Source: Symsagittifera roscoffensis
Taxonomy: Eukaryota > Xenacoelomorpha > Acoela > Convolutidae
Direction of reading: 5' to 3'
DNA: 60,000 nt
Assembly (NCBI RefSeq): GCF_963678635.1
Contig: NC_087069.1
Coordinates: 21,366,660 to 21,426,659, forward strand
The notes below the pieces were generated by a model. It saw only the letters and a list, made by a program, of their open reading frames with translations, was not told where the DNA came from and searched no databases. Of this stretch, positions 10,450-21,735 are shown piece by piece. Every line of letters begins with the position of its first letter. Position 1 is the stretch's first letter. The position numbers and the translations under genes are program-made.

Positions 10450-12995
10450 AGGCATCCAGCGGCACTATCAACTTATTCCGTAAAAATAACCGTGATCTGA
10501 ACAAATAAGTTCAACAGAAAACTAGTTCATACCAAGACTCTACCTTTTTATGTTATGTCCTTACACTTGCTCATTTAAATAATTAAGTAATATTTGTTTG
10601 TTTCTGCCTGTTATAACATTGATTTAAATTTGTTTGATCAACTTTTCAAAGACGTCTCCTTGCACCTTCCCGGAGAACAGCGATACGCAGTAATACGACT
10701 CGCATCCGAAAATGCTGTCCATAGCAATTTGATATCAGAGCATTTGCCCTCAGTTACGGGGCGCTATGTTGGGTTAGGGGCCTGTCGGCCCTTTGAGTAT
10801 TGCGTTTAGCGGAAAAAAGATCAAAAATGATAAATGACAAATTTTATCAAACCCAACGGCAATTGATTCGCAATGAAAAAGATTTAAATGACTTGGATTT
10901 TTGCAAAAACATTTTTTGTGTACCGAGTTGATTTTTCTGAAACATCTGGCCATTTTTGCCAAAGCTAGTTTTGATTAATTGGATAACCTTTTCAATTTAG
11001 ATTGTAGCTTAGTCTGTTTTGAAGTTTGAGTTAGCAAGGTCATTTAAGTTCAAAACTTGTGCAACGAAAGTTTTGTCGTTTCTTTGATTTCAACCGAAGC
11101 TTTGTTTTCGCTTCGATTGCTAAACCGCCTTTCTTTTCAATTCTGTTAGTTTTTCTTTGCTTTTTTATTATGGTATCTAATGGATTTTAGAACGAAGGTA
11201 TCTTATTGGATGAGATTTTCTCGTTTCAAACAAAAAGGTAAGGGAGCTTTTGTCATGTAATACTGGAAAAGATCGTAGTAGAAAAAAGGGAGCTTCTAGT
11301 GGCGCTTGCAAGTTCGATCCAAGTAAGACACATTTGCGAAGCTCCACTTCACAAACAAATGACAAACCGCCAAAAAGCTGGGAAAAGCTGGGAAAAAATA
11401 ATTTTAATTTTAAAAAGGCTAGCATCCAGGGAATCGCAGCCATGCTCTACCAGAACCGAGTCTAATGACTACACAACTATGCCACCAACGCTTGATATCT
11501 TCAAACAATAGCCACCAATAAAGCGGGTAAAAGACGTGTTATTGAATTGTTATGCTATGCAGCAAACCTGCTACCAAACAAGTAGCTTTAAGTTAGTCTA
11601 GTTCAGTTGGAAAAAACTTTGGACTGGTAATATAACAAAACGCGTGCAAGCTCGCTTGGGTAAACATAACTGGACTTAAACAAAATTTAGCTTGCCAAAT
11701 CTTAACTGCAACAAAAAAAGATAGTTACGGAAATGTCTAGTTGCGGAATGAAATCCACTCGCTCCCATTTGATAAATGACTGAAAATTTTATCGTCGGTT
11801 CAAGTATCACTGAATAAGCTAGCCAGTCAATCATATGAAAAAAAAATTAGTTAAAAAACTGATTCATTAAAATAAGTAATAGATTTTGACATAGTCAACT
11901 GACAGTTGCAAAAGAGTAATGAACGCAAGGAAACTGAAACAAACTGATTGTTTTTCAAGAGCCTTCAAATTTTAAATTTCGAAGAAAAAAATAGATGGCC
12001 CTAAAGCTTTTTGAATTTGTAGAACAATTTATGAAGAACACTTTATTGCTAGCATTAACCCAATTTGCGAAACCTGGATCAATACGTATAACTTTTAATT
12101 CGCTGGGAAATCTGATAAATAATTGCCATTTTCGAAGTCAGAAGTCGACCTCGTTTTTCGTGACCTTTACACTTTGCTGTTCGATAGTGGAGTTTGTTTT
12201 CCTTTTAACAAAGGAAAAGCACTGAACTTAAAAAGGAATGACAAGTCGAACCGCGAAAAATTATCAAAACTGAGCGTGAACAAATTTTAAGACTTCTCCT
12301 GAAAAAAAAACCAAAAAAAGTCAGCTAGATCTAAATAAAAGTGCTCAGTACGTTCATTGCCTTTAATCAATATCGTCTTTTAGGGCCGAAATACTTCACT
12401 CGGCATAAGAACTACATGTTTGTACTACTTTCTAAACCACAAACAACAAAAATGAGCATCATTTTCGAACAAAGTTCAGAGAAATGTCAGAATTCAACGC
12501 TTCTTCGATGATTTATTGTAACAAGAACACTGCGAAAAAAAACAACATGAAGATGTTTCGAACTCTTTATCTGGACTGTAATGTTTATCTGGACTGTAAT
12601 CATTGAAAGTGGATATTTTCCTCTTGAACCGATAGTAAAATGGGATGAGACCTAACTATTGGATGTAAGCCACAAATTGAACCTAAGACTAACTAATACA
12701 TTCAATTTAAACTACAACAATTACTCGGTAACAAATTATAGATCTAAATGTACAGATTTTTGTGCAAAACACTCAATTCTAACATTTAGCAAACAACAAA
12801 AAAGGCTGAGCGCTAAACAGCGTACTGAAACGAGAACCAAATAATAGCACAAACTGAAGACTCTTTATAGAAAAACCGAACTTTCTGGTAAAAACAATTT
12901 TTCATGAACTTGAATATATTTTTCATTTTAAAATTCCCAAAAGTTAAATAGAAAAAGAGCCTAAATTTTAAAACAAACAACCATGTACTACACTG
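10450..12995. other. No supported gene
   Basis: AT-rich sequence with short open stretches on the plus strand (10594-10809, 11250-11465, 11995-12225). These lack homology, splice logic or conservation that I can judge. A short 20-bp direct duplication (TTATCTGGACTGTAATG) lies near 12568-12602. Confidence 0.4.
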
Positions 12996-14953
12996 TTATT
13001 CAGTAGGAGAACTTTCCTTGTGCTCGCTAGTAGACGATGAGCACGCCGACAAAGCTATCGGGCTATGTCCATGCGACGAGCTGTCACAACTCTTTCCCGA
13101 AGATATTTTCCTGTTATAAGTTCCAAATTCCATTTTTCCTTTACCCGGTTCCGCATCTTGTACATTCGTAGAGGAGCTAATATTGACATCAACATTAACC
13201 TGCATCAAACCATTTAATGACGTAATGGTTTCTTCATCAATTAGCGAATCGCGAGCTGTAGTAGGAAGTGTATCTGAAGTTTTCTTTTTTCGGTCGAAAG
13301 TTCCGAAGTCACTTTCACAGTCATCCGAAAAATAATTTTCAGTCGAATCGACTTCCGATATTGGTTCAAAATTTTCGTATCGCAATTCCGGCGCGTGCGA
13401 CGTTATAGTATGCTTCGCGCCAAATGTTTCGTACCTGAAGCTTTCGGCTTGTTCTAAAAAGCGTCTTTTGTGTCGCGTTTCAATTCTAAATTTCACTAAC
13501 TTTTCGACAAATCTTTCCGTTTTGAACCATTTCGCATCTGGATGTTGTAAAGCTTGTAAAAATTCTTCCATTTCTTCATTTTTGATCAATTGCTTGTTTT
13601 TGTGACAAACTATGTACAGTATAAGTAGGGCTGTTTTAAACATCACAAATTTTCCTTCACAAATGTACATATCCCATATACGAACACATAGGTCTAACGG
13701 TAAAGTTCTCACAAACAAGCAAAAGAACCACGCCTGCGCATAGAGCGTCGGTTCGAATCCGAACATCTCCAGGATTTTATTTTGCTTCGGGAGAAATTTT
13801 TTGACCATTTGCCCGAAGAGCCATAGGTCGACAATCACACCTTCTAACCCGGGTGTGTTGTAGTCACGCATGTATCGATTGTCGCAGTTTAGAAAATGGA
13901 CGATCCAGAAAGTGTGTTCCCACTTCCAGTCTTCGATTGACTTGTCGGAGTTGAAAACATTGAGGATGAAAGCTACAAGAGGTCCAAGACCTAAACGGTA
14001 AAGTTCTTTCTCAGTGATTTCAAAAACGCTTAAATAAAGGATACTAATATCACACACAAACGCGATTTCAAAACCAGTGTTCATTTTAGCCACATAACAA
14101 TCTAAGTAACTCAAATTTGCTTTGAACTTCTTACCTTGTCCAAAATTTTGTCAAAAGCCCTTTAATTTCGTATTTTAAATTTCGTAACGAAAAAGAAAAC
14201 TTTTCTGCAAAAAAAAATTGTTTCCAAAAAGAAGACAGAGTGAACAAAAAACTAACCTTGACAATATCCGACATCTGCGTTGTGCACAGAAAACGCGAAC
14301 AGCACTTTATTAAGTGCTTTATAACCAGCTCCATTCGCGTGATTGAAGTTATCATCATCCGCTATGCACCTTCTCAGATCCTTCAAAATCAGATCCGACC
14401 ATTTTGGGTTTGGGTTAACAGTCGAGTAGCTTTTACATAGCAATGAAAGGTGGTCATCAAAAGCTGAGACATTTTCGGGCAGCAACGACTTGCGATTGGA
14501 TGCGATTAAAGGCGCAGTCGATAACCGACTTACGAGCAAATACCAAATTTGTTCACGTGACCCCTCGGGGATCCCATGTGAACAAATTTTTCTGAGACGC
14601 TTATAATGACGCTCTTTTAATTTCACGGGGTAAGTTGAGAAATGTTTATGGATCCATTTTGTCATCCGTTTTTCATTGTATGGATTAAATCTTCGGGGCA
14701 AAGATGATGACTTGAAACTAAAACTACCTCTACGTGGTCTCAAAGTTGTGTCTTTATCCGTAGTCGATGATGCACATGTTGAGTTGATGCTGCTAAAACC
14801 GCATTCTGAGTCGCTTAGCTCTTGGTCCGAAAACGGAAACTCATCATCGTTCTCGTAAGTCAAATCAGCGAACGCAAACTTCGAACTATCCTCAAAAGCC
14901 GAGTCTGTGCTGAGCCGAGAGCTAACGTGTAGTCTACTAGGGTTCGATTCCAT
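12996..14953 (-). CDS. TBC-domain Rab GTPase-activating protein, two exons
   Basis: Exon 1 is 14257-14953 and exon 2 is 12996-14101. The donor CAAG|GTTAGT and acceptor TTACTTAG keep phase 1 and give about 600 aa. Exon 1 has an acidic/Ser-rich N-terminus, then the TBC start: GIPEGSREQIWYLL carries the arginine-finger motif IPxxxR, LILKDLRRCIADDDNF corresponds to the IxxDxxR block, and VGYCQ carries the glutamine finger. Exon 2 supplies the C-terminal half, including EHTFWIVHFL, GFEPTLYAQAWFFCLFV and LCVRIWDMYICEG, typical of TBC motifs. The tail of about 150 residues is Ser/Thr/acidic and disordered. Family role: accelerating GTP hydrolysis on Rab proteins in membrane traffic. The segment right after YCQ departs from the usual GMN sequence, so the junction or a missed micro-exon should be checked. 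I do not assign a subfamily. Confidence 0.88.
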
Positions 14954-16436
14954 TGTGATACAATTTGCAAAGCATTGTGCAAGATTTCTAAGTTGAACTG
15001 TGATTAACCAAGTTTCTGAGCGAGGTCAGCTCTTGTCGCAAAATAGCCGAACCAACATGTAATTTATAGAGCATATTGAACAACTAATCTGAGAAATAAG
15101 TCAATGGTTAGAGCGAAATAAGCGAAGCAGTACTTCGATTCAATCCAATTCTAACATGCCAGTCTTTAATCTATATAGGTTATCTTTATTCTAGTCCTCA
15201 AAACGCGCATGCGGTCAAGTTAGAAGGATCAAACGTTAAATCTTAAATAAAACGTTAAAGTAATTTACGATCAAAAACAATTCTTTGTCTTAATACAATA
15301 GCATTGTGTTCAAAGCTAGCTTGATCGGTGATCTTGATGTGGTTTCTCAAATTTAAACTGAGCTAAACTCAATAAAGATCAATACACGAGCAAAAAAAAA
15401 CAAATTATTACTATTATACTTTATGTCGAAATTAAAACGCAGATCTCAAAAACCTTTTCAGGCAATGAGATGCAAACGCATTTGAACAGAATCAGGAAGG
15501 GAAGGCACTGTGACTTTTATGCAATCGAACTCCAAAAAAATTTATTGGAATTATCTTTCACACTATGGCTAGCGGAGCTTGGCACCTCTTGCGATACAAT
15601 AAAAATTATAGCACGAAAACTTAGTGAGGATAAATTAAAACGAAACCCGCTAAAAAATAGATCTACCATAACTTTCATATGTTTCTCGCAACTTCTCGTG
15701 AAATAACTTCCTAGGACAATCCTAGGACTTTCAACGGGGACAATTGAACGTTGATTAAACATCGCAACAAAGATTTGGAAAGCGTTCATAAAGCCGACAA
15801 CACTTGAGCAGAAACAGAATTTTTTCATGAAAAAAACTAAAAATTCACATCTCTTCCCCAAAACACACACACGCACGCACACCTTAGAAAATTATTTGCT
15901 CATACTACGCAAAATGAGGGCACAAAGCCCATATAATAAAAGCCGATTAAGTCAGGAAAAAAACTAGAAAATGATATTTCAACAAATCGGAGTTGTTAAA
16001 TTTACTATCAACATGAGACAATTTTCGAATATAACGGGCATATCAAAATTCAGAAATTCTCAAAAAGTACAGATGGGAAGATTTGAGATCTTGCGAACAA
16101 AATTGTTCACGGCAAAAAGTCTAGTACGCGGTTACAATACCCTTGCTTATCGCAAGGGTAAAAACAGCCAAGAAACAACCACCAGCAGTAAGTATGCATT
16201 AAGCATCATTCAACGCGCAGTCACTAAGCCGACAAATTGAGTAGAAACAAAAAATGCAAAAAAAAATAAAACGAACCGAAACCATTGAAAAATCAAAAAA
16301 TACTTACTAAGTTGGTATATTGAAAAAATAACAGGACGACTGTCATATAGTGTTAACGTTGTTCCAAAAACTCGATGCTTTGCAAATCAAAAGAAATAAA
16401 CGCCCAACCATTCAATTTCTTCGGAACAAATTTTTG
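14954..16436. other. Intergenic, no supported gene
   Basis: The sequence upstream of the RabGAP start is AT-rich. It contains a CA/CG-rich stretch near 15866-15882 and an open frame at 15971-16240 that covers a repeated hairpin and is therefore probably not a gene. Confidence 0.5.
16139..16159. repeat. Repeated hairpin, copy 1
   Basis: ACCCTTGC-TTATC-GCAAGGGT is a perfect 8-bp stem with a 5-nt loop. The same hairpin with its flanks (CAAT before, AA after) recurs at 18999-19019. Confidence 0.7.
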
Positions 16437-17521
16437 ACATAGAGGCGAAGCTGAGCTTCGCGCTACTTGTGATACAAATGAAAAGCCAGTTTAAAAGATA
16501 AGCCAAAGGTTTCAAATGAAAAGTACAATAAAAACATTGAAGAAATCTTATGCTGAAAAACGAAAAAGAAATCCGATTTCATTTCTTACAGAAATCAATT
16601 ACCTAAACATAAGAAAGATTGGGGCTACATATAATTCTTTCTCATAAAAAATAGATGGAACGGATAAAAAATTTCAGTCAAATTATCAAAAAAATTCCTT
16701 ATTGAACTCAAATTTTGCTTAAACTCATACAACCAAACAACATGCATGTTCTACAGGCAAACCTGAGGATACGAAAAGGCCCTATCAGTTGCTTGCTATA
16801 AACTAAGATGAAAAACGAAATTGAAAAACCAGAATTTCAAAAACAAAACTGCAAAGTTAAAACATGTCACAAAAAACAAGAGAATCATCCCTAAGAAATC
16901 ACACTTATCAAATATGAAAAATTGCTAAGAGCAATAGAAACAAACAGAAAATGAAATAATAAACACGAAAACTCATTTTTGAAACAACTCAGCTGGAAAG
17001 AACCAAACACTGGAATATCGTACGACACTCGCCACATTCTTCTGTAGGCAAAACATTCATGTCAAAATGCAAAACACAAACTGTCTGGAAAATTACGTCC
17101 GAAATTTATTATTTTTTCCGAAATTCTGATTTTTCAATTTCGTTTTTCAAATTAGTTTATAGTAAGCAACTGATAGGGCCTTTTCGTATCCTCAGGTTTG
17201 CCTGTAGAACATGCATGTTGTTTGGTTGTATGAGTTTAAGCAAAATTTGAGTTCAATAATGAATTTTTTTGATAATTTGACTGAAATTTTTTATCGGTTC
17301 CATCTATTTTTTATGAGAAAGAATTATATGTAGCCCCAAACTTTCTTATGTTTAGATAATTGATTTCTGTAAGAAATGAAATTGGTTTTTTTTTTCGTTT
17401 TTCAGCATAAGATTTCTTCAATGTTTTTATTGTACTTTTCATTTGAAATCTTTGACTTATCTTTTGAACTGGCTTTTCATTTGTATCACAAGTGGTGCGA
17501 AGCTCAGCTTCGCCTCTGTGT
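16437..17521. mobile_element. Foldback (long inverted repeat) element
   Basis: Arms of about 405 bp (16437-16845 and 17116-17521) are near-perfect inverted copies around a spacer of about 270 bp. Matching landmarks include GCGAAGCTGAGCTTCGC at the outer ends, ATTTCATTTCTTACAGAAAT, CATGCATGTTCTACAGGCAA and GGATACGAAAAGGCCCTATC. The outer tips read ACATAGAGGCG and ACACAGAGGCG. No target duplication is clear and there is no coding capacity, so it is probably a non-autonomous foldback or MITE. Confidence 0.88.
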
Positions 17522-17754
17522 TAAAACTTTTTTTTCCTCTTCTGTTGTTGTTACGGATGCTCCCCATATGGGACCACAAGGGGGCATCCAATGAGGATTA
17601 AAGCAAAAATGTAATTCAGTAACACGTCAATTTGGTCACTTTTGAGGTTCAACCTAATGTGATTTTTCAAAAATGGTGCCAATTCAATTCAGCGCTGCAA
17701 GCAAAAGCATAAAACAACCTCAAGAGTGAGTTTAAGAAATTAATAAAAATTTAG

Positions 17755-18720
17755 AAAATTCCTCAGTACTTGTAGTAGCCTTTATAGGATCCAATTTGAA
17801 AACTTGTACAATCTACAATTTTTCGTATAATTTCGACAATTAAATACTCTATACCCACTATATCGACTAGGGGGAGTTCAAATACACTATCAAAACTTAT
17901 TCTTTGTCACATTTAAACATTTTATTTTTTTGATTTAAAAATGTTGAGTCAGAAACGAGAAAAATCTTTTTTTTTTTAAAAATACGAAGAAGTTGTTCCA
18001 ACCAAGTTAATTCACATAATCACACTCTATGAACTTGTTCAGAATAGTTTTCGATGGCCAAAGACTTAGAAATCACCCATTTTCAGAAAACTTGTTTAAA
18101 ACACCTTTTGGTCAACTGAAAAAGGTGGAAAAATTGAGAAAAAGGGTCTCAAAAAAAACCATCAGAAGTAGCATTAAAAAACTGCCAATATTTTGTCAAT
18201 TCACACCCGCATGAAAAAATTCAGGAAGGTTTCTAAGAACAATATCAGGTTTCGTGAAATTTTGTAGTAGTATTTGTAGTAGTGAAGCATTATATAAGGT
18301 GAAAAGAAAAAGTAATAAAATCTACAATTTTTATCGGATTTGGACAACCAAATACTCTATACGGACTAAATTGCCTATGCTACGCTCAAATACGTCATCA
18401 AAAGTAACTTTTTATCATTTTTAAAAGTTTGAAAGTTTTTGATCAAAAAAGTTAGTTGAAAATGAAAAAAAAATCGATTTTTCGAAAAATCAAATAAAAA
18501 AAAACAGGCGCCAGTTTAATTAAACTACTTTACACTTTCTATAAGCCTCTTGGAAAAGGTTCAGATGATCAAAGCCTAAAACCTTGCCCAATTTGAGAAA
18601 AGTCGAAAAGACACATTTTTGGCCACTTGGAAAATGGAAAAAACGGGAAAGTGGTCTAAAAACAGAACCATCAAACTGTTCAACAAAAAATTTATCTAGC
18701 ATGCTAGCCTCTATGACTAA
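17755..18720 (+). repeat. Two degenerate direct repeats of about 0.5 kb
   Basis: Blocks at about 17755-18220 and 18240-18720 align in the same order: AATCTACAATTTT, AAATACTCTATAC, TCAAATAC, a GAGAAAA..GTCTCAAAAA-type block and ACCATCA. They are diverged and non-coding. Confidence 0.6.
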
Positions 18721-18998
18721 CATTCAAATAGACGGATGGTAAACACAAAGCGGAAACTAAGCCGACAAAAATAAACCGAAAGCGACTAAGTCGAAAATTT
18801 AAAAAATACCAAAGCAATATCAATAACAAAAATTGAACAGCGAATTTATGGAAAACCCCTAATAGGGATGCACATTTGGTAATCGACCAATGAGCGCAAA
18901 GACACGCACATACTGTATGCATGTCATGTACTGCATGCATGCTGAAATCTGTGCACAAAGTTGTTTGCAGGGGAAAAAGACTAGCATTCGATTGCAAT

Positions 18999-19019
18999 AC
19001 CCTTGCTTATCGCAAGGGT
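18999..19019. repeat. Repeated hairpin, copy 2
   Basis: Identical stem-loop to 16139-16159, with shared flanks. Confidence 0.7.
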
Positions 19020-19347
19020 AACAAATACCAAAAAAAGGCTCCGAACGGCACTCGAACCCCCGAAATTAGGGTAAAAGGGCAATCATGTTAGCTCTAAACC
19101 AAGTGGACATTATCCTGAAAATTGTTAAAGGTCCATAATAAAGCAAGTTCAATGTCCTCCAGATTTGTAAAACAGAAATAGTTTACGGCAAAAAAAATCC
19201 AGTTAATCACCTTTACTCTCCTAAACTAGATCAGGATCTAAATATCTCAATTTGGTTTTAAAATTTAATTTAATGAAATCACTCCGAAAAAGCTTACTAA
19301 GGCCTAAGTTTTGGAGGTGACAAAAACATAAAAACCAAACTAACTCG

Positions 19348-19539
19348 TTGAGCACTTTGGTCTGCTGTCAAACTCTGGGTATCACTGGCGCTATTTTCTT
19401 CACCTGTTCCATTTCGACTATTCTCGCCCTCTGATATGCTAGTGCTTCCAGTTATTGAGTTAGTGGGTTGCGAGCTTGAACTATGGTTGGAATCCTCGTT
19501 TGATGCACCGATGACCCCGCTTTGACCACCGACCGTCAT
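19348..19539 (-). CDS. Possible first coding exon, Ser/Thr/Asn-rich (partial)
   Basis: From the ATG at 19539 the minus strand encodes about 64 residues of Ser/Thr/Gly/Asn/Glu-rich sequence (start MTVGGQSGVIGAS, end TADQSAQR). It then reaches a GTTAGT donor in phase 0. The composition fits a disordered N-terminus. I found no downstream exon with matching phase before the RabGAP gene, so the gene may have been disrupted by repeats or its next exon is too short to see. Confidence 0.3.
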
Positions 19540-19910
19540 ATTTATTAATTAGCCTACTCTAATGACTAATTGGAGATTAATGATTCATCATAAGTCTGAA
19601 AAATAACATATTTTTGCGAAACCACTCGAATGACACAATGCGCTTATACAAGAAATAAGTGACACTAATTTTGACACTCGCTCATTAACCAGCCACAAAA
19701 ACTCACGCGAAAAGTCAACGCTAAATATGTGCTCAAATAATTTCAGAATTCTGGTCAATTTTGGTGGCATCTGACAAACTCAATCTAAGTCAACCTTCCT
19801 CGATTATTGCATTTACGCTGTTTGTGTTTTTCAGTTTCTTTCACCTCTTTTATTCAAAAGGTCAGAAGGTCGAAAGTATCATAAACACCGAGGTTACAGT
19901 CAGCAGTCCC

Positions 19911-20115
19911 TGTTATGCAGCAAAAGTTGGGAAATGAAAAATCACCAATCCGACTGAATAAAACTAGTGATTCGCAAAGAGTGTAAATTATTTCACGAGT
20001 TATAGATAGAAGTCAATTGATTTTTGTGAAAAAATGCGGTTTTAAATAAGTAAATCAGTTCAATCGTAGATTTAGTTCAAGTAGAAAGCTGAAATGTCTT
20101 TTTTAGGCTTCAACA
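19911..20115 (-). repeat. 3' LTR of the BEL/Pao element
   Basis: This 205-bp LTR begins TGTTATGCAGC and ends GGCTTCAACA on the plus strand (TG..CA ends). It matches 27073-27273 nearly throughout. Confidence 0.95.
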
Positions 20116-20130
20116 TTCCGCCTCCCTTGA
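20116..20130 (-). other. Polypurine tract
   Basis: In element orientation AAGGGAGGCGGAA abuts the TG of the 3' LTR, as expected for plus-strand priming. Confidence 0.75.
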
Positions 20131-20140
20131 AGTATCTTCA

Positions 20141-20148
20141 ATTTTCAG
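20141..20148 (+). promoter_or_regulatory. Splice-acceptor-like site just before the antisense start codon
   Basis: ATTTTCAG ends 9 bp before the ATG at 20158, about 33 bp inside the element from the LTR. It could be the acceptor for an upstream exon starting in the LTR or in host DNA, or a trans-splice acceptor. Confidence 0.35.
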
Positions 20149-20157
20149 ATCGTTATT

Positions 20158-21131
20158 ATGTCTGGTTACGACTATCCATTCACGGTGCACGAGACAAAGG
20201 AGAGAAAGAGCAGGGCGGAGTCGGGAAGAGCACCACGTCTGCCTCCACATGGCGAGGTGCGAAGGTCCAGTAGGCGGGGCGCTGTCGACCGGGAGGACCT
20301 GCAGGGTTTCTTCGATGCAGTGACCAGAGGAGATCTGGGTTTCACTCCGATTCCTGTAAAGTCGTTGGATGAGATCCAGTCTTCAAGGAAGGAAGCTGCA
20401 ATCGTGGATAGGGCAGTTCTGCGGTTTCCGAAAGCTGAGACTGTGAGTAGCATTTATTCAATTGTATCATAGTAGTAGAGTATAGCGGGTGTGCATCAAT
20501 TGTTTGTTTTGTTTTAGAAGCAACTTAGAGGTCTTAAACGTACCAGTGACCTCAACGTAGAAGGGTCATTGTTCACTGGCTGGGAGGTTGGAGTTAACTG
20601 TCGAGAGACTCCTAGTGTGACAGCTAAGGGTGTTATTGGCGTCATGTCTGGAGGTCAGACCAGATGGCCGAAGCAGGTCTTTTCTTCACTTCTCCAAGGT
20701 ATTTTTGTAGAGTCCTCGTCCTTCCGGACTTTCCATCAAGACTTGGATGAGGAAGATGATGCTGTTTTGTGTCTTCTGGGGGCCGAAAGTTGTGGCTGAT
20801 GACATCTGAAGTTAATCTCTTTGGTGAACTCGAGCGCCTGGCCGGTAGCAATGATTTGGAGATGGGGTTCACTGATGCTGCTAAGTATCTGAGGAACCTT
20901 GGTCCTCGGCAGAAGAAACTGATCCGCTATGGTGTTCTTGAGGAGGGGAAAAGTTTGTATCTTCCATATGCGTGGTGCCATGCAGTTCTGACTCTCTGCG
21001 ACGAAGAGAGGGTCTGCTGTATGTACTATGCGGAGATGCAAACTCGACTTTCCTTGGTAGCATCTGCGTGGAAGCGCTGCCAGCAACACTGCAGGGTCAA
21101 CAAGCGAAGAGGACCAGATGACAGCGAATGA
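20158..21131 (+). CDS. Antisense, intron-containing accessory gene inside the BEL/Pao element (unknown family)
   Basis: This gene runs opposite to gag-pol, between pol and the 3' LTR. Exon 1 is 20158-20442 (95 codons, ends FPKAET). The 75-bp intron 20443-20517 has donor GTGAGT and acceptor TTTTGTTTTAG in phase 0. Exon 2 is 20518-21131, with an apparent one-base loss in the G5 run at 20778-20782. Reading across it gives about 299 aa ending RRGPDDSE. Exon 1 is basic with KERKSR and RRSSRR clusters; exon 2 has an acidic DLDEEDDAV patch, then a Leu/Cys-rich C-terminal half (LGPRQKKLIRYG, ERVCCMYYAEM). I recognise no family. GC content is clearly higher than in the flanking host DNA. A poly(A) signal follows 32 bp after the stop. 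The frameshift may be an assembly error or real decay. Confidence 0.7.
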
Positions 21132-21163
21132 CTGTTCAACGGTAAATATGTTAACAGTTATTC

Positions 21164-21169
21164 AATAAA
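21164..21169 (+). terminator. Poly(A) signal of the antisense gene
   Basis: AATAAA lies 32 bp after the stop at 21129-21131, on the same strand as the antisense gene. Confidence 0.55.
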
Positions 21170-21432
21170 TGAACTAAATGTGACTGCACCATAAGTAAGG
21201 AGTATACAAGAGAAGTATTAACGGTACGAGTCATGAGCGAAAGTTTGTGTACTTAGAAAAAACATTTTATGCGAATTAATGGTTGTAAATCATTACAATA
21301 CGACATCTTTGAATATAATTTAAAGGCAAATATAACATTTTAATAGTTGACGTGATCAGAGAGCCTATTGTTACATTCAAGACAGTAGTGTAGGCGTATC
21401 CTAGTTGTTTTCAGACAATAATTCTATTTTGG

Positions 21433-21636
21433 GTCATGAGGGTACAACCTCATACGAATTTTAATGCACGATTTTGCACAAAAATTGATGAAAATTTACA
21501 TAATTTTCAACTTTTATGAACATACAACATTGGGAATTTACATGAAAGTGGTCAATATGAATGATTCAGACCATAATGCATTGCATAGGGGGTAATTTAG
21601 GTTCCTACTCTCAAAAGGGTCATGGGGGTACTACCT
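21433..21636 (+). repeat. Two copies of a GGGTCATG-GGGTAC-ACCTC motif in the non-coding spacer
   Basis: GGGTCATGAGGGTACAACCT (from about 21435) and GGGTCATGGGGGTACTACCT (from 21617) differ at two positions. The second has an exact 19-nt inverted match at 25645-25663 in gag. The rest of 21170-21735 is AT-rich with no gene. Confidence 0.6.
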
Positions 21637-21735
21637 CTTAAAATTTGAAAACTGCACATTTTTGAAATTTTTCGGTTTTTTAGCACTATAAAGTTCTTGT
21701 TTTAAATAAACTGCACATTGGATATGACTTGGTTG

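Noticed and set aside
10594-11511. Several open frames with plausible-looking protein text
   Set aside because: No recognisable domain and no consistent splice chain; the proposed introns would be implausibly short (about 43 bp).
14131-14250. Possible extra RabGAP exon
   Set aside because: The phase into the next exon leads directly to a stop, and the residues do not resemble a TBC domain.
19030-19110. tRNA gene on the minus strand
   Set aside because: A GGGTTCGAGTGCC B-box-like sequence is present, but anticodon and acceptor stems do not pair; at most a SINE relic.
20172-21089. Sense-strand env-like frames in the BEL/Pao element
   Set aside because: The minus-strand frames here are short and unlinked. 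The plus-strand frames have a start, intron, phase agreement and poly(A) signal.
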